The notes beneath the pieces were generated by a model. That model saw only the letters and a program-made list of their open reading frames with translations. It did not search any database and had not been told where the DNA came from. A DNA stretch of 18,806 bases, from assembly GCA_045639255.1 (NCBI GenBank), contig JAZUCT010000033.1, forward strand, positions 1-18,806, in the 5' to 3' direction. Positions 1-7,140 of this stretch are shown one piece after another. A program made the translations under genes and the position numbers. Positions within the stretch are counted from its first letter, which is position 1. Each line of letters opens with the position of its first letter. The stretch comes from JAZUCT01 sp045639255 (lineage in GTDB: Bacteria; Bacillota; Clostridia; Christensenellales; UBA1242).

Positions 1-102
1 ATTATAAAAATTAATTATTGTTTTTTTATAAAAATATTTATAGAAAATAATATTTAAGAAAAAAATTATTAAAAACTAAGTTTATTTTAGGAAAAAATTA
101 AC
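1..102. other. AT-rich intergenic stretch at window edge
   Basis: No open reading frame, RNA gene or convincing promoter is visible. The stretch is almost entirely A and T with short homopolymer runs, as expected for spacer downstream of a terminated operon. It may continue into a feature outside the window. Confidence 0.5.
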
Positions 103-132
103 AAAAAAACAAACTTTTCAGTTTGTTTTTTT
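103..132 (-). terminator. Rho-independent terminator of the alpha operon
   Basis: Two perfect 13-base arms (103-115 and 120-132) flank a 4-base loop. Read on the minus strand, the stem ends in seven T residues, giving an intrinsic terminator about 34 bp beyond the rplQ stop. Because the stem is A-rich on one side and T-rich on the other, it could also work in the plus direction. The stem is weak in GC, which is usual for such an AT-rich genome. Confidence 0.8.
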
Positions 133-138
133 ATTTAA

Positions 139-157
139 ACAATGTCCCGCACATTGT
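139..157 (-). other. Short hairpin just after rplQ
   Basis: Seven-base arms (139-145 and 151-157) flank a 5-base loop (CCCGC on the plus strand). It sits between the rplQ stop and the terminator and has no T-run of its own. It may protect the 3' end of the transcript or support termination; this is inference. Confidence 0.4.
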
Positions 158-165
158 GATTTTTA

Positions 166-678
166 TTAAATTAATTCAACGATTGCAAGTTCTGCATTAT
201 CGCCACGACGGTTACGAGTTTTAACAACTCTTGTGTAGCCTCCGCCTTGACCAAGTTCTTCAATTCTTTTTGCATATTTTGGTGCATAAACATTGAAGAT
301 TTTTTCAATTAGTGGGTGATTAACATCTTTAACTCTTGCTTTAAAGTTAGCTTTAGATTCTTTTTCACCTTTAACTTCTTGAATGTCATAGCAGTATGCC
401 ATAATCTTTCTTCTTGCTGCAAGTTTTTTAGGACCATCGTTAACAAATTCTTTTTTAACCATTGCTCCTTTTGCATCTTTAACTTCTTTAACAACTTTAA
501 CAGTGTCTGTGTAAGAGTTAATTGCAAGAGTTAAGATTTTTTCAGCGGCACTGCTTACTGCTTTTGCTTTTTCAGTTGTTGTTTCAATTCTTCCATTCCA
601 TAGAAGATAAGAAACTTGATTTCTTAAAACAGCCATTCTTTGATCGGTTGGTCTGCCTAATTTTTTAACTTGTGCCAT
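166..678 (-). CDS. rplQ: 50S ribosomal protein L17 (enlarged form)
   Basis: L17 is a large-subunit protein near the exit tunnel. The N-terminus (KLGRPTDQR, then RIETTTEKAKA around residues 30-40), the block RRKIMAY (89-95), GGGYTR (145-150) and the end RRGDNAELAIVELI identify it. At 170 residues it is about 50 longer than the usual 112-125. The extra residues fall around 55-82 and 98-121 and are rich in Lys and Glu. It is the last gene of the alpha operon, 15 bp after rpoA, with a GGGAG ribosome binding site. The reading frame is intact, so the insertions look genuine and not like an assembly error. Confidence 0.95.
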   Translation of the reverse strand: MAQVKKLGRPTDQRMAVLRNQVSYLLWNGRIETTTEKAKAVSSAAEKILTLAINSYTDTVKVVKEVKDAKGAMVKKEFVNDGPKKLAARRKIMAYCYDIQEVKGEKESKANFKARVKDVNHPLIEKIFNVYAPKYAKRIEELGQGGGYTRVVKTRNRRGDNAELAIVELI

Positions 679-693
679 TATCTTTCTCCCTTA

Positions 694-1647
694 TTATTCT
701 TCATCTGGTTTAAGGCTTAATCCAAGTTCATTTAGTTTTGCAATAACTTCTTCAAGTGATTTTAAACCTAAATGCCTTACTTTAAGCATTTCACCTTTTG
801 TTTTCTTAGTTAAATCTTCAATGGTGTTGATTCCTGCCCTTTTTAAACAATTATTGCTTCGAACTGAAAGGTCTAGATCTTCAATAGCCATTTCCAACAT
901 TTTTGTTTTTTGGTCTTCTTCAGGTGTTACAAGAATTCCACCTTTAACCATTTTATCTGCAAGTTCAACAAACATTTCCATATGTTCTTGAACAAGTTGA
1001 CCTGCAAGGCTTACAACTTCTTTTGGTGAAAGTGAACCATTTGTTTCCACTTCAAGAGTTAATTTATCAAAGTTAATGCTTTGACCAACTCTGGCTGCTT
1101 CAACATTGAAGTTTGCTTTTCTTACTGGTGTGAATGTTGAATCAACTGCAATATATCCAATTGAATCCACATATTGTTTATTTTTATCTGCTGTAACAAA
1201 GCCTCTGCCCCTTGCAACAATAACTTCCATTTCGAAATCAGCGCCTTTATCAAGTGTGCAAATAACTTGATTTGGTGTTAGAATTTCAACTTGGTCGTTA
1301 TATTCAAAATCACTTGCATAAACAACGCCTGGTGTGTTTTTGCGAAGTTTTAGAACTGTTGTGAAATCAGGTTCAGTGCTTGATGTTTTAACTGATAGCA
1401 TTTTTATGTTAAGAACAATATCAGTTACATCTTCAACAACGCCTTTCAAACTTGAAAATTCGTGTTCAACGCCTTTTATTCTTATTGCAACAACTGCTGC
1501 ACCTGGAAGTGCTGAAAGAAGAACTCTTCTTAGGCAGTTACCAATTGTTGTTCCGTAACCTTTATCAAGTGGTTCAACAATAAATCTTGTGAATGTGTTT
1601 TGTTCATTTTCTTCAATAAGAATTTTAGGTTTTTCAATTTGCATCAT
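694..1647 (-). CDS. rpoA: DNA-directed RNA polymerase subunit alpha
   Basis: The alpha subunit dimerises to start RNA polymerase assembly, and its C-terminal domain binds UP elements and activators. The N-terminal domain shows GNCLRRVLLSALPG (residues 36-49). A linker around 235-250 leads to the C-terminal domain with LDLSVRSNNCLKRAGI (258-273), which carries the arginine equivalent to the DNA-binding Arg265 of E. coli, and a helix-hairpin-helix region HLGLKSLEE (292-300). The length of 317 residues is normal. The start is one of two adjacent ATG codons, with GGAGGG ten bases upstream of the first. It lies 30 bp after rpsD. Confidence 0.98.
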   Translation of the reverse strand: MMQIEKPKILIEENEQNTFTRFIVEPLDKGYGTTIGNCLRRVLLSALPGAAVVAIRIKGVEHEFSSLKGVVEDVTDIVLNIKMLSVKTSSTEPDFTTVLKLRKNTPGVVYASDFEYNDQVEILTPNQVICTLDKGADFEMEVIVARGRGFVTADKNKQYVDSIGYIAVDSTFTPVRKANFNVEAARVGQSINFDKLTLEVETNGSLSPKEVVSLAGQLVQEHMEMFVELADKMVKGGILVTPEEDQKTKMLEMAIEDLDLSVRSNNCLKRAGINTIEDLTKKTKGEMLKVRHLGLKSLEEVIAKLNELGLSLKPDEE

Positions 1648-1677
1648 AAATTAAATTCCCTCCATCAATTAATGCCA

Positions 1678-2292
1678 TTATTTTGAATATAATTCAACGA
1701 TTAAGTGTTCTGCAATTGTTAAGTCAATGTCTTCACGAGCTGGAAGTGCATTTATTTTACCACTTAATTCTTCACTTGAAAATTCTAACCATTTTGGTGT
1801 AACAACTTTAAGTTCTTTAAGGTGTTTGAATTTTTCAACTTTATTTTCTTTAATAGCAATAACATCATTAACTTTAACTTGATATGATGGAATGTTTACA
1901 CTTTTACCATTAACTGTGATATGGCCGTGTCTAACAATTTGTCTTGCTTCTTTTCTTGATGAGCCAATTCCCATTCTGTAAACAACGTTATCTAGCCTTG
2001 TTTCAAGAAGTCTTAGCATAACTGTGCCAGTTACACCTTTTTGCCTTTCAGCTTCTTCATAATAACTTCTGAATTGTTTTTCAAGAACACCATATGCTCT
2101 TTTTACTTTTTGTTTTTCTCTTAATTGTTTGCCATATTCTGTAACTTTCTTTTTAGCAGCACCGTGTTGGCCTGGAATTGTTGGGTTATGTTCCATAGGG
2201 CATTTAGAAGATAAACATCTTTCGCCTTTAAGGAATAATTTGCAACCTTCCCTTCTGCACAACTTACAATCTGCACCTGTCATTCTTGCCAT
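1678..2292 (-). CDS. rpsD: 30S ribosomal protein S4, zinc-binding form
   Basis: S4 is a primary 16S rRNA-binding protein that starts assembly of the 30S body; in E. coli it also represses translation of its own alpha operon. The N-terminus carries Cys9, Cys12, Cys26 and Cys31, the spacing of the zinc-binding S4 type. The S4 RNA-binding domain covers about residues 94-155, including SSRKEARQIVRHGHITVNG. The length of 204 residues is typical. In B. subtilis rpsD stands alone elsewhere on the chromosome, whereas here it sits inside the alpha operon between rpsK and rpoA, as in many clostridia and in E. coli. Confidence 0.97.
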   Translation of the reverse strand: MARMTGADCKLCRREGCKLFLKGERCLSSKCPMEHNPTIPGQHGAAKKKVTEYGKQLREKQKVKRAYGVLEKQFRSYYEEAERQKGVTGTVMLRLLETRLDNVVYRMGIGSSRKEARQIVRHGHITVNGKSVNIPSYQVKVNDVIAIKENKVEKFKHLKELKVVTPKWLEFSSEELSGKINALPAREDIDLTIAEHLIVELYSK

Positions 2293-2311
2293 GCTTTAAT
2301 ATTCTCCTTTA

Positions 2312-2704
2312 TTAAACTCTTCTTCTTTTTGGTGGACGACAACCGTTGTGAGCAATTGGAGAAACATCTTTAATTAAAGTTACTTCAATTTCTGCAGTTT
2401 GCAATGCTCTGATTGCAGATTCACGGCCATTGCCTGGACCTTTTACATAAACTTCAACACTTTTAATGCCTAGATCGTGTGCTTCTTTTGCAGCTTTTTC
2501 CATTGCAGTTTGTGCAGCAAATGGAGTGTTTTTTCTGCTTCCTTTAAAGCCCATGCTTCCAGCACTTGCCCATGATATTACATTTCCAGCAACATCAGTG
2601 ATTGTGCAAATAGTGTTATTATATGATGATTGAATGTGGGCTTGACCTTTATCAACACCCTTAGTTAATTTTTTCTTTTTTGTTTTTGTTCTTTTTTCTG
2701 CCAT
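2312..2704 (-). CDS. rpsK: 30S ribosomal protein S11
   Basis: S11 forms part of the 30S platform around the mRNA exit and E site. Signature stretches are AHIQSSYNNTICTITD near the N-terminus, the block TPFAAQTAMEKAAKEA, VKGPGNGRESAIRAL, and the end DVSPIAHNGCRPPKRRRV. The length of 130 residues matches the family. It lies 17 bp after rpsM and 19 bp before rpsD. Confidence 0.98.
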   Translation of the reverse strand: MAEKRTKTKKKKLTKGVDKGQAHIQSSYNNTICTITDVAGNVISWASAGSMGFKGSRKNTPFAAQTAMEKAAKEAHDLGIKSVEVYVKGPGNGRESAIRALQTAEIEVTLIKDVSPIAHNGCRPPKRRRV

Positions 2705-2721
2705 TCTTACTATCTCCTTAA

Positions 2722-3099
2722 TTACTTAGTTGCCACTTTTTTGTTTGCAACAGTTTTTCTAGGGCCTTTTCTTGTTCTTGCATTAGTTTGTGTTCTTTGA
2801 CCACGAACTGGCAATCCCTTTCTATGGCGAATTCCACGATAGCAACCAATTTCATTAAGCCTTTTAATGTTAAGGGCTACTTCTGATTTTAATTCACCTT
2901 CAATTTTTAAATTTTTATCAATGTAGCTTCTGATTGCTGCTACTTGTTCTTCAGTTAAATCTTTAACTCTGATATCTTTACTTATGTTTGTTGCTTCCAA
3001 AATTTCGTTTGATTTGCTTCTGCCAATTCCATAAATATATGTTAGGCCGATTTCAACTCTTTTTTCCCTTGGTAAGTCAACACCTGCTATACGAGCCAT
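2722..3099 (-). CDS. rpsM: 30S ribosomal protein S13
   Basis: S13 sits in the 30S head, contacts the P-site tRNA and forms inter-subunit bridges. The N-terminus MARIAGVDLPREKRVEIGLTYIYGIG, the helix-turn-helix region, and the basic tail with CYRGIRHRKGLPVRGQRT and NARTRKGPRKT identify it. The length of 125 residues is usual. A GGAGG site lies at 3106-3110. It is the first gene of the alpha segment and is preceded by a 211-bp gap with its own promoter and RNA structures, so it is probably expressed both by read-through and from that promoter. Confidence 0.98.
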   Translation of the reverse strand: MARIAGVDLPREKRVEIGLTYIYGIGRSKSNEILEATNISKDIRVKDLTEEQVAAIRSYIDKNLKIEGELKSEVALNIKRLNEIGCYRGIRHRKGLPVRGQRTQTNARTRKGPRKTVANKKVATK

Positions 3100-3129
3100 T
3101 TTGTTCCTCCATGATTTTATTTATTATAA

Positions 3130-3166
3130 GGCATTTGTGATTATATTCAGCCGCTTCACATTTGCC
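3130..3166 (-). promoter_or_regulatory. Stem-loop in the rpsM 5' leader
   Basis: Arms at 3130-3140 and 3156-3166 pair over 11 positions with two A-A mismatches in the middle (five plus four paired bases) around a 15-base loop. The structure lies 20 bases upstream of the rpsM GGAGG site. It could be a binding site for autoregulation by a ribosomal protein such as S4, but no match to a known leader family was recognised. Confidence 0.45.
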
Positions 3167-3189
3167 AGAATTTTTTGTTTTTTTATAAA

Positions 3190-3249
3190 TGTATACTTAT
3201 GTAAAAATGCGGGAGCATTTTATAATGACTATACTTACATAAGTATACA
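3190..3249. repeat. Perfect 15-bp inverted repeat upstream of rpsM
   Basis: The arms at 3190-3204 and 3235-3249 are exact reverse complements, 30 bases apart. Between them is a smaller hairpin (3204-3210 with 3215-3221, four-base loop). The upstream arm (3235-3249 on the minus strand) contains the -10 box of the candidate rpsM promoter. In a read-through transcript from rpmJ the whole element could fold into a long stem; a transcript started at the local promoter would lack most of one arm. Confidence 0.8.
3230..3247. promoter_or_regulatory. 18-bp palindrome over the rpsM -10 box
   Basis: Two perfect 8-base half-sites (TATACTTA and TAAGTATA) are separated by two bases. The palindrome covers the -10 hexamer and the likely start site of the candidate rpsM promoter, a position suited to a repressor operator. 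The core ATACTTA recurs at 3193-3199 and 3293-3299. No transcription factor is suggested by the sequence, and in such AT-rich DNA the palindrome may have another role. Confidence 0.45.
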
Positions 3250-3270
3250 CTAAATATTAAGTTTTGTCTA
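3242..3270 (-). promoter_or_regulatory. Candidate promoter for the alpha operon
   Basis: On the minus strand a TAGACA -35 box (3265-3270) and a TATACT -10 box (3242-3247) each match the sigma-70/sigma-A consensus at five of six positions. They are separated by the ideal 17 bases. Transcription would begin near 3235, about 135 bases upstream of rpsM. It would let rpsM-rpsK-rpsD-rpoA-rplQ be made independently of the upstream ribosomal genes. Confidence 0.6.
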
Positions 3271-3310
3271 GTTATAACTTTTATTTAGTTACATACTTAT
3301 GGCTATTTGA

Positions 3311-3427
3311 CTAGCCTTGGCGTTGTTTGTGGCTTTTATCTTTACTGCAAATAACCATAACTTTGCCTTCCCTACGAATAACTTTGCATTTATCGCACAT
3401 TGGTTTAACTGATGGTCTTACTTTCAT
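3311..3427 (-). CDS. rpmJ: 50S ribosomal protein L36 (zinc-ribbon form)
   Basis: This 38-residue gene reads MKVRPSVKPMCDKCK at its start and ends SHKQRQG, the standard L36 pattern. L36 is the smallest 50S protein and stabilises 23S rRNA near the peptidyl transferase region. Cys11, Cys14, Cys27 and His33 form the zinc site of the cysteine-containing type. It follows infA by 13 bp and has an AGGGGAG site upstream. It is the last gene of the spc segment before the 211-bp gap. Confidence 0.97.
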   Translation of the reverse strand: MKVRPSVKPMCDKCKVIRREGKVMVICSKDKSHKQRQG

Positions 3428-3440
3428 TTTATTTTCTCCC

Positions 3441-3671
3441 CTATTTTGAAATATTTTTATCTCTGTAAACAATTCTACCTTTTGTTAGGTCATATGGGCT
3501 CATTTCCAGCTTAACCCTATCACCATTAATAACTCTGATATAACTGCTTCTCATTTTTCCGCTGATATATGCGGTGATTACGTGCCCGTTAGGTAGTTGC
3601 ACTTTAAACTTTGTGTTTGGTAAAACTTCAATTACCACACCTTCGGTTTCGATAACATCTTCCTTACTCAT
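3441..3671 (-). CDS. infA: Translation initiation factor IF-1
   Basis: IF-1 binds the 30S A site during initiation and works with IF-2 and IF-3. The single S1-like OB fold is clear: EGVVIEVLPNTKFKVQLPNGHVITAYISGKMR, then the segment YIRVINGDRVKLEMSPYDLTKGRIVYR. At 76 residues it is slightly longer than the usual 71-73, with a short extra tail (NISK). The start has AGGAGG nine bases upstream. It is located between the KOW-domain gene and rpmJ, as in other Firmicutes. Confidence 0.97.
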   Translation of the reverse strand: MSKEDVIETEGVVIEVLPNTKFKVQLPNGHVITAYISGKMRSSYIRVINGDRVKLEMSPYDLTKGRIVYRDKNISK

Positions 3672-3688
3672 ATAGTTGCCTCCTGTTA

Positions 3689-3970
3689 TTATTCAATATT
3701 TAATTCTGCTTTTCGAATTGCAGAATAAATTTCTGCATCAAAAATTTTTTTACCGGTTTTAATTTTTTCTGCTATTTTACAATTAACAACACCTAAGTTT
3801 TTAAGATGTTTTAAGTTTTTCTTTTTTGGTTTAAGCAATTTTTTGCCCTTACCATCTATTAACAGAACATAATCATTTTCTATGATATTATAAACAATGG
3901 ATACTTGATTGCAATCACGCCCTTTTGTAGAAAGAACATAACTGCCTATTTCTATGTTTTGTGAATTCAT
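3689..3970 (-). CDS. KOW-domain RNA-binding protein, L14e-like
   Basis: The first 40 residues (IEIGSYVLSTKGRDCNQVSIVYNIIENDYVLLIDGKGKKL) form a KOW-type motif with the central GRD turn. A lysine-rich stretch KPKKKNLKHL (around 48-57) follows. Small proteins of this kind, annotated as L14e/L6e/L27e-like, occur between map and infA in many Firmicutes. Their position and basic charge suggest binding to rRNA or the ribosome, but their function is not established. The gene starts 9 bp after the map stop, so the two are probably translationally coupled. Confidence 0.8.
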   Translation of the reverse strand: MNSQNIEIGSYVLSTKGRDCNQVSIVYNIIENDYVLLIDGKGKKLLKPKKKNLKHLKNLGVVNCKIAEKIKTGKKIFDAEIYSAIRKAELNIE

Positions 3971-3979
3971 TTTAGTTCC

Positions 3980-4726
3980 TTATTCAGTTAAAATTTCAAC
4001 ACCGTTTTTAGTTATTACAATTGTGTTTTCATAATGACTTGCTGGTTTGCCATCTCGAGTTACGCAAGTCCAGCCATCATCACAAAAATCAACTTTATAG
4101 TTTCCAAGTGAAATCATTGGTTCAACGGCTATAACTTGATTTGCATACAGCCTTGCACCTGTTCCTGCAATGCCAAAATTTGGAATACATGGATCTTCAT
4201 GCACAGAATAACCAACTCCGTGCCCCGTTAAATCACGAATAACCCCATAACCATATTTTTTTGCATGGCTATAAACTTGTGCACCAATATCACCCACTCT
4301 GGAGCCTTCTTTTATGTTTTCAATGCCCTTAAAAAAACATTGTTTTGTTACTTCAACAAGTTGTTTAAGTGCAGGTGAAACATCACCCACAAGATATGTT
4401 CTTGCTGCATCTGTTACCATTCCCTTATAAGTAACACAAATATCAATTGAGATTATATCTCCATTTTTTAATATTTTGTTTTTTGATGGAATGCCGTGAA
4501 CAACTTCTTCGTTAACTGAAGTGCAAATACTTTCAGGATACCCTTCATAACCCAAGCAAGATGGAGTTGCATTGTTACTTACAATATAACAATGGGCTAT
4601 ATCGTTAAGTTCCTTTGTTGAAACACCAACTTTTATGTGTTTTTCCAGTTCTTTTAAAGTATTACTTAAAATTTTACCTGAAATTCTTAACAATTCAATT
4701 TCCGCATCTGATTTAATTGATATCAT
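3980..4726 (-). CDS. map: Methionine aminopeptidase, type I
   Basis: This enzyme removes the starting methionine from new proteins after deformylation. The five metal ligands of the pita-bread fold are visible: Asp95 (SIDICV), Asp106 (TDAAR), His169 (GHGVG), Glu202 (VEPMI) and Glu233 (YENT), plus the catalytic-pocket histidine His77 in VVHGIP. The length of 248 residues is that of the short bacterial type without an SH3-binding extension. Its start overlaps the 3' end of adk by 14 bp and lacks a strong ribosome binding site, so translation is probably coupled to adk. Confidence 0.97.
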   Translation of the reverse strand: MISIKSDAEIELLRISGKILSNTLKELEKHIKVGVSTKELNDIAHCYIVSNNATPSCLGYEGYPESICTSVNEEVVHGIPSKNKILKNGDIISIDICVTYKGMVTDAARTYLVGDVSPALKQLVEVTKQCFFKGIENIKEGSRVGDIGAQVYSHAKKYGYGVIRDLTGHGVGYSVHEDPCIPNFGIAGTGARLYANQVIAVEPMISLGNYKVDFCDDGWTCVTRDGKPASHYENTIVITKNGVEILTE

Positions 4727-5354
4727 TTTTATTCACTTCTTTTATTGCATTAAGGATTTCTTGTGAGGTTTGCTCGCTTGTGCCGTTGCCATCAACGGTT
4801 ACAAGCACACCTTTTTCCTTATAGAAATTTAATAAATCTTTGGTAAGATTGTTAAATATTTTATAGCGTTCTTTAATTACTTCAATTTTATCATCATCTC
4901 GAACAACAAGCGAATTATTGCAAATGGGACAAATCTCCGCCTTCAAATTTGAAATGTGATAAGTTTTGTTGCAATTGTTACAAACCCTTCTTCCACTTAT
5001 TCTTTTAACAGCATTTTCTTCCAAAACATCAATATTTATTGCAATATCAATTTGATATTTTTTTTCAAGCGCTTTTGCTTGATTAAGTGTTCTTGGATAA
5101 CCATCAAGAATAAAACCATTTTTACAATCTGGATAAGATAATCTTTCCAACATCATAATGTTTGTGATTTTATCACTAACCAGTTTACCTTTGCTGATTA
5201 ATTCCTTAACACGAATGCCTATTTCTGTTTTATCGGCAATATTTTGCCTTATAATGTTGCCACTTGAAATATGTGGAAGATTAAGAATGTTTGTAAGAAC
5301 ATTGCCTTGTGTGCCTTTGCCACTGGCTGGTGCACCAAGAAGAACTATATTCAT
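4713..5354 (-). CDS. adk: Adenylate kinase with zinc-binding lid
   Basis: It interconverts ATP plus AMP and two ADP. The P-loop GAPASGKGT covers residues 7-15 with Lys13, and DGYPRT (84-89) contributes to nucleotide binding. The lid carries Cys125, Cys128, Cys142 and Cys145, the structural zinc site typical of Gram-positive enzymes, followed by VVRDDD. The length of 213 residues is normal. It lies 28 bp after secY with a GGGGAG site, in the conserved secY-adk-map order. Confidence 0.97.
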   Translation of the reverse strand: MNIVLLGAPASGKGTQGNVLTNILNLPHISSGNIIRQNIADKTEIGIRVKELISKGKLVSDKITNIMMLERLSYPDCKNGFILDGYPRTLNQAKALEKKYQIDIAINIDVLEENAVKRISGRRVCNNCNKTYHISNLKAEICPICNNSLVVRDDDKIEVIKERYKIFNNLTKDLLNFYKEKGVLVTVDGNGTSEQTSQEILNAIKEVNKNDIN

Positions 5355-5382
5355 TAACTTCTCCCCTGTTTTAATTAAACTT

Positions 5383-6687
5383 TTAAAGTTTTTTATTTAG
5401 GAAACCTCTATAATTACGCATTAGCATTTGTTGATCTAACTGTTTTTCAATTTCCAAAGCACATGAAACAACAATTATTAGTCCAGTTGCTGTGAATGTG
5501 GTTGTTAATGTTGAACCGCCAATTGCTTTGAAAACAATTGATGGAACGATTGTTAAAAATGCTAAGAATAAAGCACCGAATAATGTAACTCTGGTTGAAA
5601 CTTTTTTCAAATAATCCGCAGTTTGTTTACCAGCACGATATCCTGTAACAAATCCACCATTTTGTTGAATTTGCCTTGAAATATCTTCTGGATTAAACAT
5701 CATTTGATTCCAAAAATATGCAAAGAATAGAATGAATAAGCCAACCACAATTGAATAAACCCAAGAACCTGCACCAAGCCAAGTTGAATACCATTGATAG
5801 AACTTACTTGTTGGCCAGAAACTTGCAATTAATTGTGGGAATGTTATGAATGATGTTGCAAATATAATTGGCATAACGCCTGTTCCAAGAAGTTTAACAG
5901 GAATGAATGTTGATTGACCGCCATACATTTTTCTGCCTTTGATTTGTTTTGCATATTGAACTGGAATTTTTCTTTCACTTAAATCAATAAACACAATTAA
6001 ACCAAAGATAACAATTAATGTAAGAATGAAAATTAACAATTCCCAAACTTGTGAAACATTGCCATCAATTATTGCTTGAACAACTGAACCTAAACTTGTT
6101 CCAGCAGAAGATAGAATACCAACAAAAATTAACAATGAAAGTCCATTTCCAACTCCTAGTTCAGTGATTTTTTCACCAAGCCAGAATGTGAACATAGCAC
6201 CTGCAACAAGCATTGTTACCACGAACGCCCCTGTAACCCATGCTGGAGTGCCTGCACCAAAGAAATTAACATTCAATGCACCGTTATTTCCGAATGAAAC
6301 AACAATTGCAATTGATTGTGCTAACGCAAGAACAAGCCCTGCAATTTTTGTGATTTGGTTTATTTTCTTTCTTCCGTCCTCGCCCCCATGTTTTGTTAAC
6401 CTTTCAAGTGCAGGAATAACAAAACCTAGAAGTTGAACAACAATTGATGCACTGATATAAGGCCCAACGCCAAGGGCTAGAAATGCACCATTTGATAGTG
6501 CGCCACCACTAAGTGAACTTAGCAGTGACAAGAAATCGCCAGAAACCTGACTGCTGAAATTTTCAACATTAATGCCAGGAATAGGCAACCAACAACCTAG
6601 CCTATATACCAATAATAAGGCTAGAGTGATAAATATTTTAATTCTAAGTTCTTTAACTTTGAATGCATTTTTAAGCGTTTTGAACAT
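5383..6687 (-). CDS. secY: Protein translocase subunit SecY
   Basis: SecY forms the protein-conducting channel of the Sec translocon in the cytoplasmic membrane. The 434 residues hold about ten hydrophobic segments. The N-terminus shows the cytosolic stretch before the first segment and then GCWLPIPGIN, the plug-region pattern. The cytoplasmic loop FIDLSERKIPVQYAKQ and the motif MFNPEDISRQIQQNGGFVTGYRAG are diagnostic. Only one base separates its start from the rplO stop, and the GAGG site lies inside rplO, suggesting coupled translation. SecE and SecG are not in the window. Confidence 0.98.
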   Translation of the reverse strand: MFKTLKNAFKVKELRIKIFITLALLLVYRLGCWLPIPGINVENFSSQVSGDFLSLLSSLSGGALSNGAFLALGVGPYISASIVVQLLGFVIPALERLTKHGGEDGRKKINQITKIAGLVLALAQSIAIVVSFGNNGALNVNFFGAGTPAWVTGAFVVTMLVAGAMFTFWLGEKITELGVGNGLSLLIFVGILSSAGTSLGSVVQAIIDGNVSQVWELLIFILTLIVIFGLIVFIDLSERKIPVQYAKQIKGRKMYGGQSTFIPVKLLGTGVMPIIFATSFITFPQLIASFWPTSKFYQWYSTWLGAGSWVYSIVVGLFILFFAYFWNQMMFNPEDISRQIQQNGGFVTGYRAGKQTADYLKKVSTRVTLFGALFLAFLTIVPSIVFKAIGGSTLTTTFTATGLIIVVSCALEIEKQLDQQMLMRNYRGFLNKKL

Positions 6688-6688
6688 A

Positions 6689-7126
6689 TTACTTTACCTC
6701 TGCTTTTCCGCCGGCTTTTTCAATCTTTTCGATTGCACTTTTTGTGAAGCAAGCCGCTTCTACATTTAATTTAACAGTTAATTCACCATTTCCCAAAACT
6801 TTAACGCCATAAGGTTGTTTTTTGCCAATGATGTTTGCGTTATAAAGTGCTTCTTCATTAATTGTGCTTCCAGCTTCAAAACAGTTAAGGTCTTTAACAT
6901 TAACAATTGCATATTGTTTTTTGAATATATTGTTAAATCCGCGTTTTGGAAGTCTTCTAGCAAGAGTGGTTTGTCCGCCTTCAAAACCCATACGAACTGT
7001 GTTACGAGCATGTTGACCTTTTGAACCACGGCCTGCAAGTTTTCCTAAACCTGAACCTTGACCTCTACCAACTCTTTTTGCTCTTGTTCTAGAGTTTGCA
7101 GCAGGAGTTAATTCATGTAATTTCAT
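6689..7126 (-). CDS. rplO: 50S ribosomal protein L15
   Basis: L15 is a late-assembly 50S protein. The N-terminus MKLHELTPAANSRTRAKRVGRGQGSGLGKLAGRGSKGQHAR and the segment GFEGGQTTLARRLPKRGF are diagnostic. I place the start at the ATG at 7126, giving 145 residues. An in-frame ATG nine bases earlier lies only one base from the AGGAGG site, too close to be used, while the chosen ATG has normal spacing and begins with the conserved MKLHEL. The ribosome binding site adjoins the rpmD stop. Confidence 0.95.
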   Translation of the reverse strand: MKLHELTPAANSRTRAKRVGRGQGSGLGKLAGRGSKGQHARNTVRMGFEGGQTTLARRLPKRGFNNIFKKQYAIVNVKDLNCFEAGSTINEEALYNANIIGKKQPYGVKVLGNGELTVKLNVEAACFTKSAIEKIEKAGGKAEVK

Positions 7127-7140
7127 TTTCACCATTCCTC

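Noticed and set aside
3190..3221. Rho-independent terminator between rpmJ and rpsM
   Set aside because: Neither the long inverted repeat nor its nested hairpin is followed on the minus strand by a clean T-run.
3181..3250. Small transposable element (MITE) in the rpmJ-rpsM gap
   Set aside because: The inverted repeats are short, no target-site duplication flanks them, and no second copy occurs in the window; a regulatory role fits better.
5158..5400. 80-codon plus-strand frame antisense to adk
   Set aside because: It mirrors the adk coding sequence on the opposite strand and has no ribosome binding site or family similarity.
6689..7135. rplO start nine bases upstream of the chosen ATG
   Set aside because: That ATG is one base from the AGGAGG element, too close for use; the next in-frame ATG starts the conserved MKLHEL.
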